A DNA stretch of 64,000 bases from positions 1,240,001-1,304,000 of the forward strand of contig BDSL01000010.1 of NCBI GenBank assembly GCA_003116995.1, written 5' to 3'. Both the position numbers and the translations under genes were made by a program. Each line of letters opens with the position of its first letter. Position 1 is the first letter of the stretch. Of the stretch, positions 25,923 to 36,175 are shown one piece after another. Source of the stretch: Yamagishiella unicocca. Lineage: Eukaryota > Chlorophyta > Chlorophyceae > Chlamydomonadales > Volvocaceae. The notes under the pieces are model-generated. The model was not told the origin of the DNA. It saw only the letters and a list, made by a program, of their open reading frames with translations, and searched no databases.

Positions 25923-28900
25923 ATGGACTACAACGGCAAAATGATCCTCGCACCCATGGTGCGGGTTGGTACACATCCGATGCGCCTTCTGGCAGCAGGG
26001 TGAGCGATGATGGTGGCGGTGGCGGCGGCGGCTATGGCGATGGCTCACCTGACGGCGGCATTTCCTTACGCTGGTCGCGCTGCCCAGCCTAGTCTGGCCA
26101 TTTCCCAGGGACCCCATCAGCGCCCAAGGCACCAGCCCCTTTGCTTCCATGCCAGCAGTGCGCGTCAGCCCCTGCCACCTGACCTACCCTCCAAAACGTA
26201 CGAATTCAGGTACGGCGCCGACATCGTGTACAGCGAGGAGCTGGTTGACAAGCGCGTTGTGGCCTCTGTACGTCGGGTCAACGATGCTCTGGGCACCGTT
26301 GACTTCGTCGACAAGGGCGGAGAGCAGGGCGGCAGGGTACGGTGACCCGGGGGTCGGGGGGCTGTAAATGGGGTGGTTTGTAAAAACCGTGGGTGGGGGG
26401 TGAAAAGGGGAGAGGTACGGAAGGAAGGCGCGAAGTGCGGACGACCCTGCAGTCATCTGGGTCGGGCATGTGTTTGTTCAGGCCGCTCAGCCTCCTAGGG
26501 CTCCTGGGTGGGCGCTGCTGGCGGCAGGCGGCGACGAAGCCGGGGGCCCCGTCGGCATGTTGCCTAGCCGCTGGGGGGAGGGTGGAACGCGAACAGCGCA
26601 TTGATCAGCTTGCTTGCGGCGACTCGGGGGGGGCTGGGGGTAGCCAGGAAAGCTGGCCGGGCGGCATTCCCCGCCGCTTCCACTGCGTGTAACCATCCAC
26701 AAATTGCAATCTGGAGTACGGCGAAGCGGTTAATGGCCGTACAGACGGTCGTACGGTTGGCCACCACCAGCTGCAAAATGCCCGCCAGCAAGAGCCCCGC
26801 TCCCGTCATCCCCCCGCGGGCTGGTCAACCGCCAACCATCGTCCCTCCCATCCGCTTTGCAACCACCGACGCCCAACTGCCGCGCGTCTCTCCCTCCTCC
26901 CTCATGCCCTGTGACCCCCCCCGCCCTTCCCCGTTCACACACGTACTCCCCTTACACCTCGTAAACCCCCTTCCTTCCATTCTCTTATCAAAACCCCATC
27001 CCTTACACCTCGTACCCCCACCCTCCCTTACACCCCTTACACCCCTTACACTGCTGCTGCTGCTGCTGCAACCCGCAGATAATGTTCCGTACCACCCCGG
27101 ACGAGCGGCCCCGCCTGGTATTCCAGCTGGGGACCGCCGACGGCCCCACCGCGCTGGCGGCGGCGCAGATAGTGGCGGCTGACGTGGCGTGCGTGGACGT
27201 CAACATGGGCTGCCCCAAACAGTTTTCGCTCCAGGGAGGGATGGGCGCGGCGCTGCTGCGTAAACCCGAGGCGGCGGAGGTGCGCACGGGTGCCAGTGGG
27301 CCGGGGGGGGGATGTGTATGGAGCTGGGGTGGAGACAGGGGGGGTGCGGACAGGGTCGTGAGTTTGTTGGGTTGAGTTCCACTCTGCAAAAACTATACAA
27401 GTTCCGCGGCTCCCGCCTCCAGCCCCTTCCCCCCTCTGCTCCCCCCCCCTCCCCCTCCCCCGCTAGGACATCCTCAAGACACTGCGCCGCAACCTGCAGC
27501 TGCCAGTGAGCTGCAAGATACGACTGCTGGGTGAGCGGGGGGGGCTGGGAGGGGTGTCTAAAAACCGTTTTACGCAACGGGACAGGATAGTTGGCGCATG
27601 GTCGTCGGACACCTAGTTTGTGGGCGCATGCTGGAGCACTGGGACTGACTACCGGCAAACCTGTGAAGGCGGCCTGTCGGAGCTGTGTAAAAAAGAAAAG
27701 AAATAGAAAAAGGATAAGCAAAAACGCGGTGACGTGCAACGCGTATGACGGAGAAACGTGTGGCTGAGGGGGCGCTGGAGTGGCGGGCGGGAATGACTAG
27801 GGGCCGGGCGGGGGTTAGCTGGGACTGGGGCTGGGGGGCTGGGGCTGGGGTCGGTCAGAAGGTGAACGGAGGCGGGCGTCAAGGCAAGCCCTGGCAGAGC
27901 TGGCTGCGGCTTCCCTCCGCGGCTGCGCCCGGGGGCAGCCGGACCCCGACTGCACCCGGCCTGTGTCCGCACCGGCCAGTAGAGGCGCCCCCATGCGACT
28001 CAGGCCTACACCCAGCAACCCGGTCCCCCTCCGTCAGTCCCGGCGTCCCCTGCCGCCAAACATCCCCCCCCCCGCCGCCGGTTTTTATACATACACCCCC
28101 GCCGCACCTACACCCCCCCCCGCCGCGCCTAATGCATAGCTCCACCAACAACGGCTTTGCAGGTTTGCACCGCCGTGTATGCCGTGTGCCTCACCACTCC
28201 CCTCCCTCTCCAAGCTCGCCAGCGTGCATGCAACTCCGAACATGTGTACCAAACGTTTCCCAATCGGCTTTACTTGTCAGTGCCGCGACCCACGGGTTTC
28301 CTCTCACACCTCTCCTCCCTCCTCTGCGCCGGCCCCCGCCGCCACTGGGTCTCCGCCCGCCGCCTGCTCCAGACGACCCACGGGACACTGTGGAGCTAGC
28401 TCGGCGGCTGGCGGCCTGCGGCATCTCCGCCCTCGCGGTACACGGCCGCACCACGCAGCAGCGGCCGAGGGATCCGGCAGCCTGGGAGCCCATCCGCCAG
28501 GTGGGGGGGGGAGGGAGGGGGGAAGAGATAAAACCTGCGGACCGAAGAAGGAAGGTGTGTGTGTGTGGAGGGGGGGGGATGTGCCGGGGAGGAGCGGCAG
28601 GGAGGGCTCGGGCCTTGGCCGGGACGCCAGCCGCGTGTCGTACCGGGGTGTCGTACCGGGGTGTCGTACCCACAAGCGAACTGGGGATGACTCCGCGGCT
28701 GCCTGCTTGCTGATGGTGTCCCGGTGCCGCCTCACCCGCCGAGTCATGGCCCTAGCACATGCCTGCTCGTCCCCCCGCGCAACCACCCTTGTACGGCACC
28801 GCCTGCTCCTCTTCCATCTGCGGCTGCTCACCCCTAGCCGACACGCGCCCAACACCGCCCGCCGCACCGCACTGCACACCCAGCAGTCCCCGCAGACTAA

Positions 28901-31900
28901 GAAACGTGCTCCAAAACCAGTATCCGGCTAGGTGTTCTGAGTTCTACTGCGTCTCCAACCTCGGGTACGCCGGTTTCCCCGCCACCCCCCGCACCTTCCC
29001 CCTCCCGCCACCCGCCACCCGCCAGGTGGTGGACGCGCTCGCCGGCCTGCCAGTCATCGCCAACGGTGACGTCTTGTCGTACAGCGACGCGCAGCGCGTA
29101 CGGCAGGAGACTGGTTGTGCCGCCGCCATGGTCGCTCGGGGTGCCATGTGGAATGCCTCCGTGTTCCGACCACAAGGTGAGACGACCCACCCGCAGGGTG
29201 CATTTGGGGGAGGAGGGGAGACCCGTGGGTCGGCACTGGATAAGAAAACCGATTAGGGCAGGTTTGGTACGCACGTTGGGGAGAAGGAGGGGAGGCGGGG
29301 TTGGGGGCGGGCCCTGGGCGGATTGGGAGGGCCGGGGGGAGGCGGGGAAGCAGGGTTTGGGGGGAGGGAGAGACAGTGCCGCCGGTGGGACTTATGGGGA
29401 TGTTGGCGGCATGTTGACGTGTATGTACGGCGCACGGGATGGGTTGCTCGCTGCCATGTGGTCCAGCTGCGGTGTCACGTGGCGCACTGCAGCGCCTGGA
29501 GCTGCAGCTGGCGAGTGGAACACAGGGCCGCACCCCGGGGGGAAGACTCCGGGCCAACCAACCCCCGTTTGCCTCCTCCTTCCCCCCTCCTCCTCCTCCT
29601 CGCTTGCCCCTCTGCAGCTTCCCGTCCTCGCCGCTTCCTCCCCCGCCTGCTCAGCGCCCTAAACAGCCTCACAAAACACAACACTCGCCCGCCACAGTCC
29701 TCCCACTGCACTGCATCGAGAACCCGACCTCCTCGCATTGCCCCTTTTCCCCACGCCCGTCGCATCCCTCTCCCAACTCCCCTTCCCCCCCCGGGTCTTC
29801 TCCCCTCCCCCTCCCCACCGTCCTTGTGTATGTCTTGGTCACCGCCAGGCTTCCTGCCGCTGGACGAGGTGCAGCGCGAGTACGTGCGGCTGTCGCTGCG
29901 GTGGGGCAATGCGCTGCCAAACACAAAGTACTGCCTCAAGGTGGGGCTACCACGCGCGGAGGGAAGGGGGACGGAGGGGGGCGGAGGTAGGGAAGGAGGG
30001 CGGCAGGGAGGCAGGGCGGCAGGGAGGCAGGGAGGAGTTTGCGCTGGTTTCGCGCCTGGCGGGTGCCCCCGGGGGTTGCGAGGAGGTAGTGCGGGCGCTT
30101 GCTGCTGCGCTTCTGCGCTTGTGTGGAACCACTTCCTTATATACCAGCGGCCCCAGATCCGGAACCACTTCCATAAGCGGCCCCAGATCCGTCCGGAACC
30201 ACTTCCTTATATACCAGCGGCCCCAGATCCGGAACCACTTCCATAAGCGGCCCCAGATCCGTCCGGAACCACTTCCTTATATACCAGCGGCCCCAGATCC
30301 GGAACCACTTCCTTATATACCAGCGGCCCCAGATCCGGGTTGATCTGCGTAGCGGATGATGCGTGTTCAGTCGGCTGTCTTGTCGGTCGGCCGGGTACTG
30401 AGAGCAGCCCGGGAGCCGCCGTCCGCCTGCCCTAGCGCCGGCCTTCCCCCGGCCCCCAGTTGCTGTGCCCGCTGAGCTCCTGCTGGTGGTCCCGCCTCAG
30501 CCTCAGCCTCCCCCACCCCTCCCCCACCTCTCCCCCACCCCTCCCTGCCTGGGTTTGTCGGCCGTGGATTCGCGGATTCTTTTATGTACCCCGCCCCCGG
30601 TTCGTCGGCCGTGGATTCGCGGATTCTCTTTAAACCCTCCCCGTCCTACGACCTCCGACTTTAGTCTCCGCAACCAAGTTCTCCAGCATGCATCTCGAAA
30701 TGTCCAGTGTATTCTAAACGGTTTTCTTTCAAATCTTTAAACGGGATTTCCTTGCGATCCCCGTCATCCGCAGGAGATGGCTGACGCGCCGCCCTCCTTC
30801 GCGGGCCGGAGGGGCGGCCCCCGCTCCCTGGTGGGGCACGAGGCCAACACGGCATTCACACGGGCGCGCGACGAGAGGCAGCTGTGCGAGTTGATGGGGC
30901 TGGGGGAGGAGCCGCCGTACGAGGTGTGTGCGTATGTGTGTGTGGGGGGGGGGAATGGTGGCATACAAACCGGATACGCGGCATGGATAGGATAGTTTGG
31001 CGCATGGTCGTCGGACACCTATGTTGTGGGCGCATGCTGGAGCGCTGGGATTGACTACCGAGTGACCTGTGAAGGCGGCCCGTCGTGGTTTGTGGGGGGG
31101 GAGGGGGAGGGGCGGCTTGAGGATGAGGGAGTGGGGGGAGGGGTTCGGAGCGGAGTTGGCTTTGGGGTGGGGATGAGGCGGCGTAGTGGGTGGGGTCTCG
31201 AGGAAGACCCGTGGATGCGAGAGAAAACCGTTTAGAACAGAAGTTTTGGGGTGGGGTGGCGGGTGGGGTGGGGGTTGAGGGGGATGAGCTGCGGGGGTGG
31301 TTTGTGTGGCTGGGTCAGTCGGGGGGGGGTGAGGCCCGCGCGGGAGGGGGGTGGGGGGCCAGAGAGGAAACCCGAGGTTCGGGACCGGAGGGAGGTGCAT
31401 GCTAGCCGGAGAACACAACTAACACAGGGCGGGCCGCCTCGCCCGATCTGCGCCCCCCCCCCCCCACACACACACGCCCTGATCTCCGTCCACCATCGGC
31501 TGCCGCCCCTCGCCGTATCGCACTCCTACTTGTCACGAAAACCCTAAACATTCCCCCGCGCCCCCTCCGTCTACTCGCCGACTATCGCTTCTTGGACCAC
31601 CATCCTCATTGCCCTTGGTGTGTCCGCCGTGGATTTGCGGATTGTCTTTTACCCCCCGCGCCCCCCCGCCGGTTGCGTAAAACGGTTTTATACACCCCCC
31701 CGTGCCCTGAACCGCAGGACCTGGGGACAACCGCGACTGGGTTCAGTTCGGAGACCGCACAATCCCGCAGCCAGAACGGTGGCCGGCAGCCCAAGCAGCC
31801 CAAACAGGCCAGAGAGCCCAAGCAGCCCAAGCAGCCCAAGCAGCCTAAACAAGCTAGAGAGCCCAAGGGCGCGGGTCGAGCCCCGGATCCCTCCGCTGCA

Positions 31901-32479
31901 GCACCAACACCCGCGACAACAGCCGCATCATGTCCGCAGCAGCAACAACCAGGCCAGCTGGGCGAGCTGGGGCGGCGAGAGCAGCAGCACCAGGAGCAGC
32001 TTGGCGAGCAGCGGCGGCGAGAGCAGCAGCACCAGGAGCAGCAGGGCGAGCAGGGGCGGCCAGAGCAGCAACAAACAGATCAGCTGGGCGAGCAGGGGCG
32101 ACCAGAGCAGCAGCACCAGGAGCAGCAGGGCGAGCAGGGGCGACAAGAGCAGCAGCACCAGGAGCAGCAGGGCGAGCAGGGGCGGCGAGAGCAGCAGCAC
32201 GCGCACCAGCTGCCGGGGCCCCCAGGGCATCACGCAGCGCATGATGGGGCTGCGGGAGCCAGTGGCGCTGCGGGCGTTGCCCCGAAACCACTAATCGCTC
32301 CGGAACCAGCAGCCCTCAGCAACGGAGCCCACGACGGTTACCCTTCGCTAAAGCGCAAGCGGGACGGCCACGATGATGCGGGTGAGGAAACTGGAGACGG
32401 TGGGGGTGAGGTAGAAGGTGCGGCGGCGGTTGCCAAGGTCAGCCGGGCGCCGGCGGGGGAGGACGAGACTGGGGTGTAG
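25923..32479 (+). CDS. DUS2: tRNA-dihydrouridine synthase, DUS2 type, complete, 9 exons
   Basis: Flavoenzyme reducing a tRNA D-loop uridine (position 20 for DUS2) to dihydrouridine. Exons: 25923-25999, 26210-26336, 27079-27279, 27467-27530, 28373-28500, 29026-29176, 29849-29940, 30774-30923, 31718-32479. All are GT-AG and in phase; 1752 nt, 583 aa. The N-terminus MDYNGKMILAPMVRVGT is characteristic of DUS2. Catalytic Cys113 is in VNMGCPKQ; conserved Lys152 (SCKIR) and His180 (AVHGRT) follow, then VIANGDV and MVARGAMWN of the flavin-binding barrel, and the helical domain signature NTKYCLK. The last exon (253 codons) replaces any recognisable C-terminal RNA-binding domain with a Lys/Pro/Gln-rich linker, about seven Gln/Glu repeats and a basic KRKRDGHDD motif that could be a nuclear signal. 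Introns contain many interspersed repeats. Start choice: the only ATG giving the family N-terminus. Confidence 0.93.
27556..27675 (+). repeat. Interspersed repeat family B, copy in DUS2 intron 4
   Basis: Conserved block containing AACGGGACAGGATAGTTGGC and then GCATGGTCGTCGGACACC. Further copies: 30961-31083 (+), 41291-41370 (-), 41734-41786 (+, partial), 42979-43020 (-), 43731-43764 (+, partial), 47901-47984 (-), 54821-54902 (-). Confidence 0.85.
28246..28310 (+). repeat. Interspersed repeat family D, copy in DUS2 intron 4
   Basis: Pattern: ACCAAACGTTT, then AATCGG, T-rich, then AGTGCCG-GACCCACGGGTTTCC. Other copies: 29200-29270 (opposite orientation), 54108-54178, and partial ones at 61548-61592 and 60950-60990. 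Confidence 0.7.
30125..30338 (+). repeat. Tandem repeat in DUS2 intron 7
   Basis: Alternating short units, GGAACCACTTCCTTATATAC and GGAACCACTTCCATAAGC, each followed by CGGCCCCAGATCC. They form roughly three copies of a compound unit of about 68 bp. Confidence 0.9.
30554..30628 (+). repeat. Interspersed repeat family A, two adjacent copies
   Basis: Core GGCCGTGGATTCGCGGATT, usually preceded by TTTGTC and followed by CTCTTAT and a C-run. Copies in this window: here (two), 31620-31650 (+), 41403-41433 (+), 46051-46080 (+), 58041-58070 (+), 58459-58493 (-), 59828-59958 (-, three tandem), 62331-62440 (+, expanded). All lie in introns of DUS2, the F-box/LRR gene or TTLL. Confidence 0.9.
30961..31083 (+). 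repeat. Interspersed repeat family B, copy in DUS2 intron 8
   Basis: Shares about 100 bp with the 27556 copy, including GCATGGTCGTCGGACACCTA, GGGCGCATGCTGGAGC and GTGAAGGCGGCC. Both sit in introns of the same gene. Confidence 0.85.
31198..31250 (+). repeat. Interspersed repeat family E, copy in DUS2 intron 8
   Basis: Core GAGGAAGACCCGTGGATGCG, then GAGAAAACCGTTTAGAACAG. Other copies: 40590-40757 (-, two), 45411-45465 (-), 46565-46595 (-), 53420-53625 (+, three tandem), 57434-57485 (+). Confidence 0.8.
31940..32205 (+). repeat. In-frame repeats encoding Gln/Glu-rich DUS2 tail
   Basis: About seven copies of a 42-bp (14-residue) unit of the type GEQGRREQQHQEQQ, with the unit length a multiple of three. 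It lies within the last DUS2 exon. Confidence 0.9.
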
Positions 32480-32504
32480 GTCTCAGCGACGGCGGGAGGG
32501 CGGC

Positions 32505-32592
32505 CGCAAGGTTTGAGCCGGGTTTGAGTACGACATGGGTTAGAGTACGGCCTGGGTTTGAGTACGACCTGGGTTTGAGTACAACCTGAGCA
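32505..32592 (+). repeat. ~20-bp tandem repeat downstream of DUS2
   Basis: Four to five degenerate copies of GGGTTTGAGTACGACCT just after the DUS2 stop, in the putative 3' UTR. Confidence 0.75.
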
Positions 32593-32816
32593 GCTGGCCT
32601 ACGCGCGGTGGGGGTACGATCCGGGCATGTCGGCTGCGACATTTGAGAGGGAGAGAGGAAGAGAGGAGAGGCGATATTGAGAGGGATGGAGAGAGCGGGG
32701 CAGTCGGGATTTGTGGTGGTCAGGTGGGTTGAGAGGCGACCCGTGAGGTGGGCGGCTGTCCTGCTGTGGGGCCCGAAGAGGTAGGCAGCTGGTGCAACGA
32801 GTGTTCGGGAATGGAG

Positions 32817-33000
32817 AAGTCAGGCAAGCAGGCAGGCAGACATGGGCAGACAGGCAGGCAGGCAGGCAGAGACAAGAGGGCAGTAGCCGCGAAGGCGAGG
32901 GAATGTACGTTTTACCGCGCTGTTTGACGCATATTTGACGCATGTTTGACGCATGTTTGACGCGTGTATGGCCCGTGTTTGACGCATGTAGAGACCGGAG
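32817..33000 (+). repeat. Short tandem repeats (AGGC)n and ~12-bp TTTGACGCATG units
   Basis: A (CAGG)n-like tetranucleotide stretch at 32820-32875 and six degenerate copies of GTTTGACGCAT at about 32920-33000. Confidence 0.8.
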
Positions 33001-33210
33001 GACGGCGGGGTGGTAGACATGAGATCCGGTCCTGTGAAACGTCCAGCGAGCGTGGTGCCTTAGTTTGCGCTGGTTGCGTGGCGGTCGTGCCGCTGCTCGC
33101 AGTCCGTGATGACACGGTGGTCCCTCACCACGGCAGTGACAGCGATTTTGCATTACGGTCCCGGCATTATCATTAACCATATTACCGTGTGGTTCATGCA
33201 GCGACTATCT

Positions 33211-33642
33211 GAAGTTGTGGAGAGCTGGGGCCTGTGGACTTTGTTGCTGCTCGCGGAGTCCTGCTGATTCCTGGCCTTCATGAGGCTGCCCTCAGTTCAC
33301 CTGCCTCCCGGCGTGCTCCAGTATGATGCCCGTACGAGTTGGCACGTATGGTAGCGAACCTGGCGCGGGCGCTAGTTTATTGTGTGGGAAGCTGGCTGGA
33401 GCTGGTTAGTGGCTCACTGCAGGCGCTTCAGGGTGGAGCAGCAATGATCGCCCAGCATTCCTGGGCTCCTTAGTGCTGGTTTCAAGTCCCTCGGCCCCCA
33501 GCGCGCTCTAGTATAGTTTCAGGCAAATATGCACGTATGAGAGAGAACCTGGGGCGTGGCGTTGAGTGTTATGTGGGGCAACTGGCTAGGGTTGGTTAGT
33601 GGCTCACTGCAGGGTGGAGCAGCCTCAGCTCTCCACAACTTC
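33211..33642. mobile_element. 432-bp element bounded by 20-bp inverted repeats with an internal duplication
   Basis: GAAGTTGTGGAGAGCTGGGG at 33211-33230 is the inverse complement of 33623-33642 with one mismatch. Inside are two diverged ~200-bp copies sharing GGTTAGTGGCTCACTGCAG and GCACGTATG. There is no coding capacity. The structure suggests a small non-autonomous element, but no target-site duplication was identified. Confidence 0.5.
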
Positions 33643-33710
33643 GCATGCTCGCCCACAGAAGCTGTTGCTGACACGTGGCATCCATTTACTCCGCGCCAAC
33701 TGTGTAGACC

Positions 33711-33989
33711 GTGCAGGTCACGTTGACCGGCGCAGTCGCTCCCCAGCCGCCACGCATTGAGGTGCCCAGGACCAGTCGTGTGACGGCTCAGAACCTGCCT
33801 GGCTCAGTAGCTGGTGCGGGCAAGGACGGCAAGGACATCAGCAAGCGCTGGCGTGCTTGCAGCAGCCGCTTCAACATGACAGTGCTCATTTCGCAGCACT
33901 GCCACACGTGCAGCGAGGAGAGCGGCAAGTTGGTTATGAGGAACAGTGCAGATTGTGCGTGCCGGCGCAAGAAACAGAAGTGCCAGTGA
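33711..33989 (+). other. Short open frame of unknown nature
   Basis: 92 codons, open after a CAG, ending in a basic, cysteine-containing tail (ADCACRRKKQKCQ). There is no ATG at the start of the frame (it opens at a CTG-like alternative start) and no upstream exon that I could join. It could be a terminal exon of an unrecognised gene or chance. Low confidence. Confidence 0.15.
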
Positions 33990-34342
33990 GGGTAGCGGTG
34001 GTGGTGGTGTGCTGTACAACTAAGCCGTGAGACTGACGAGACTGGCACAAACCGGACGTATGAAGGAGCCACTGACGGAACTGACGCAGTCTGCTGGTAG
34101 TAGTGGTGGTGTGCATGTGTGCATGCAGGACAGCTTGTAGAGCAGAGAGAGCTTGTCGATGCGGCGGTGGCTGTGTTTGCAAAGGGGGGAGAGAGCGCCG
34201 GCGTGTCCGTGCGTGTCCGTCCCTGCGGGCGTGTCCATGCAGGTGTCTGGACTTGCTCCGCAGCTGCGGGTCATGCTCGGCCGTAACTGTACATAGCCGT
34301 GGTTCCTCTATACCTCTAATTGATTTGTAGGTGAAGATATGG

Positions 34343-34347
34343 TGTAA
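34343..34347 (+). terminator. TGTAA signal, first one downstream of DUS2
   Basis: No TGTAA was noticed between the DUS2 stop and this site (1.86 kb), so it is the nearest candidate. That distance is long even for a volvocine 3' UTR. Confidence 0.2.
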
Positions 34348-34470
34348 TTCTTGCGCGGCACGAATTCCTATTTTGCGGGGCAAGCACTGCCTAAAGTGGG
34401 TCGTCGTACACGTCCCCTGTCACGCAAATCAGCGCGCCCTTCGGGCGCGCAAGTTCCCGCTTCCCCATTT

Positions 34471-34551
34471 CAGCCATTTAACTACCTCTGGATCTCCCCG
34501 TTGGGCAAATTACTGGAATTATGGGGAGATCCAGAGGTAGTTAAATGGCTG
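34471..34551. repeat. Perfect 29-bp inverted repeat (hairpin), 23-bp loop
   Basis: 34471-34499 (starts CAGCCATTTAACTACCTCTG) is the exact reverse complement of 34523-34551. Confidence 0.95.
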
Positions 34552-34670
34552 ACCCTAACAGAGTTTCTATCAGGTCTAACACGGTAACCAAGCCACTGTA
34601 AGGCTAACCAGTGTGAAAGGTGATCTCCTAAGGAGCATGGACACCTCTTCTCTTTTCCATGAAGCATATG

Positions 34671-34807
34671 CGTTCGTCGGGGCTCATAACCTGTTGTCCT
34701 AAGGTGTGTCCGTGCTCCTTAGGAAATCAGCTTGTCTCGAGACGAGCTGATCTCCTAAGGAGCACGGACACCTCTTGGGACAACAGGTTATGAGCACCGA
34801 CGAACAC
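34671..34807. repeat. Large imperfect palindrome, copy 1
   Basis: Arms run from CGTTCGTCGGGGCTCATAAC to its near-complement ending in CCGACGAACA, centred on TGTCTCGAGACGAG. Self-complementary over almost its whole length. Confidence 0.9.
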
Positions 34808-34914
34808 GTATGCATCATAGAAACTGCTAGTGCCTACAAGGATTAAGGTAGAACAGCTGCTAGGGAAGGACGCGCTTGCGTCAGGCCGGGAAGGACGCAA
34901 TTAGTGAGGTCGTG

Positions 34915-35019
34915 ATGGAAAGCGGCGGCGCCAAGCTGCTAAACGACACGAACTACGCCACATGGCATACTCGCATGAAGATGTTTTTGGTGTCGAAGGA
35001 TCTGTGGTTCGCCGTGCGC
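34915..35019 (+). pseudogene. Ty1/copia-type gag N-terminus, fragment 1
   Basis: ATG-initiated frame with LLNDTNYATWHTRMKMFLV, the signature of the copia gag N-terminal region (pattern L-x-x-x-N-Y-x-x-W-x-x-R-M). It ends abruptly where the second palindrome copy begins (35019). Confidence 0.65.
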
Positions 35020-35156
35020 GTTCGTCGGGGCTCATAACCTGTTGTCCTAAGGTGTGTCCGTGCTCCCTAGGAGATCAGCTTGTCTCGAGACAAGCTGATC
35101 CCCTAAGGAGCGCGGACACCTCTTGGAACAACAGGTTATGAGCCCCGACGAACACG
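35019..35156. repeat. Large imperfect palindrome, copy 2
   Basis: Same element as copy 1, with the exact centre AGCTTGTCTCGAGACAAGCT at 35078-35097. Its left end interrupts the gag-like frame after the codons for AVR. Confidence 0.9.
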
Positions 35157-35239
35157 TATGCATCATAGAAACGGCTAGTTTCGCATCATAGAACAGCTGC
35201 TAGGGAAGGACGCGCTTTCGTCAGGCCGGGAAGGACGCA

Positions 35240-35407
35240 ATGAGTGAGGTCGTGATGGAAAGCGGCGGCTCCAGGCTGCTAACCGACACGAACTACGCCA
35301 CATGGCAAACTCGCATGAAGATGTTTTTGGTGTCGAAGGATCTGTGGTTCGCCGTGCGCCCACAGGAATCGCCGACAGGCAAAAGGCATGTAATCAGGCT
35401 ACTGTAA
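35240..35407 (+). pseudogene. Ty1/copia-type gag N-terminus, fragment 2
   Basis: 55-codon frame from ATG to TAA, with LLTDTNYATWQTRMKMFLV then KDLWFAVRPQESPTG. It runs about 20 codons past the point where fragment 1 is cut, then stops. No protease, integrase or reverse transcriptase follows, so this is a remnant. Confidence 0.65.
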
Positions 35408-35759
35408 GGCTAATCAGTGTGAAAGCTGGTATCCTAAGGAGAATGGGCAACATGATGCAAAATTCATAAATTATCCCGGCGGGTTTTACGCAACCCCGCT
35501 CTGCTTGGGTGCCATCGCCTTTGCGCCTTGAATGCCTTGACCCTTGTTCGCTGTGCATTGGCCTTGCTCGCTAGAGGGCGCAATAGGGAATCAATGCCAT
35601 GGATTCATCCATGCAAACTTACGGTGAATTATGGGCGCCTGCTGTCTGCACCGTAAACCGATAACTGGCTAGCATGCTCGATGCAGGGTTGCCCCGTACG
35701 GTCGCTTTACTGCGTCCGGGTCAATCGGCCACGACATGAGAACCTGTGTGGCGCAATAA

Positions 35760-36175
35760 ATGCTGAGTGCTTGCCACAGCAGCAACTGTTGCGGCACCGT
35801 GACGCTCTGGCAGCGCCGATTGCCGCCCGGGATCTCCTTCTTGGGGACTCGCATATTCGGGGAGTGGCGGCAGCTACCTGTGGGTTTGGTGCGCCTCCTG
35901 CGGAGCGTCCGGGGGGATCTCCCCTCCATGCACCACTTCTGCTTCTGTCCGGTGGCTCAAGCTGTGGTTGACCAACTTGCGGTCAAGATTAGTGAAGAGG
36001 TGAGGTGATCCGGGCGCAGGTCTGGTTGGTGGAGGCCCCCCCGGCCGTGCAACTCTGTGTTTGGGATGTGGTGGTCCTCGCCGTGGTTACTGCCATCGAA
36101 ATTCGGTGCAGATTTATCGATGCGGGCCCTGAGGAGGTCGGGGGCTGGTGGGCGTCTTGGTTTTGTCCCTGGGTT
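35760..36175 (+). pseudogene. LINE-type retrotransposon 3'-end remnant, frameshifted
   Basis: One frame reads HHFCFCPVAQAVVDQL, resembling the Cys/His motif plus CPVA(x)xV seen at the C-terminus of LINE ORF2 in chlorophytes. It then stops at TGA near 36008. Directly afterwards another frame continues with QVWLVEAPPAVQLCVWDVVV and hydrophobic/aromatic spacing typical of the same C-terminal domain. The shift coincides with a 5-bp tandem duplication (GAGGT GAGGT) at 35997-36007. The family assignment is by pattern only. Confidence 0.4.

Larger units (their letters stand above)
34585..35446. mobile_element. Tandem retroelement-derived block flanked by ~55-bp direct repeats
   Basis: Direct repeats at 34585-34640 and 35391-35446 share CACTGTAAGGCTAA, CAGTGTGAAAG and TCCTAAGGAG. 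They enclose two tandem 348-bp units, each made of a ~137-bp palindrome followed by a gag-like fragment. A partial palindrome arm follows the left direct repeat. Confidence 0.6.

Noticed and set aside
31592..32294. Alternative plus frame rich in Ser/Arg over the DUS2 last exon
   Set aside because: Shadow of the true frame; does not join upstream exons in phase.
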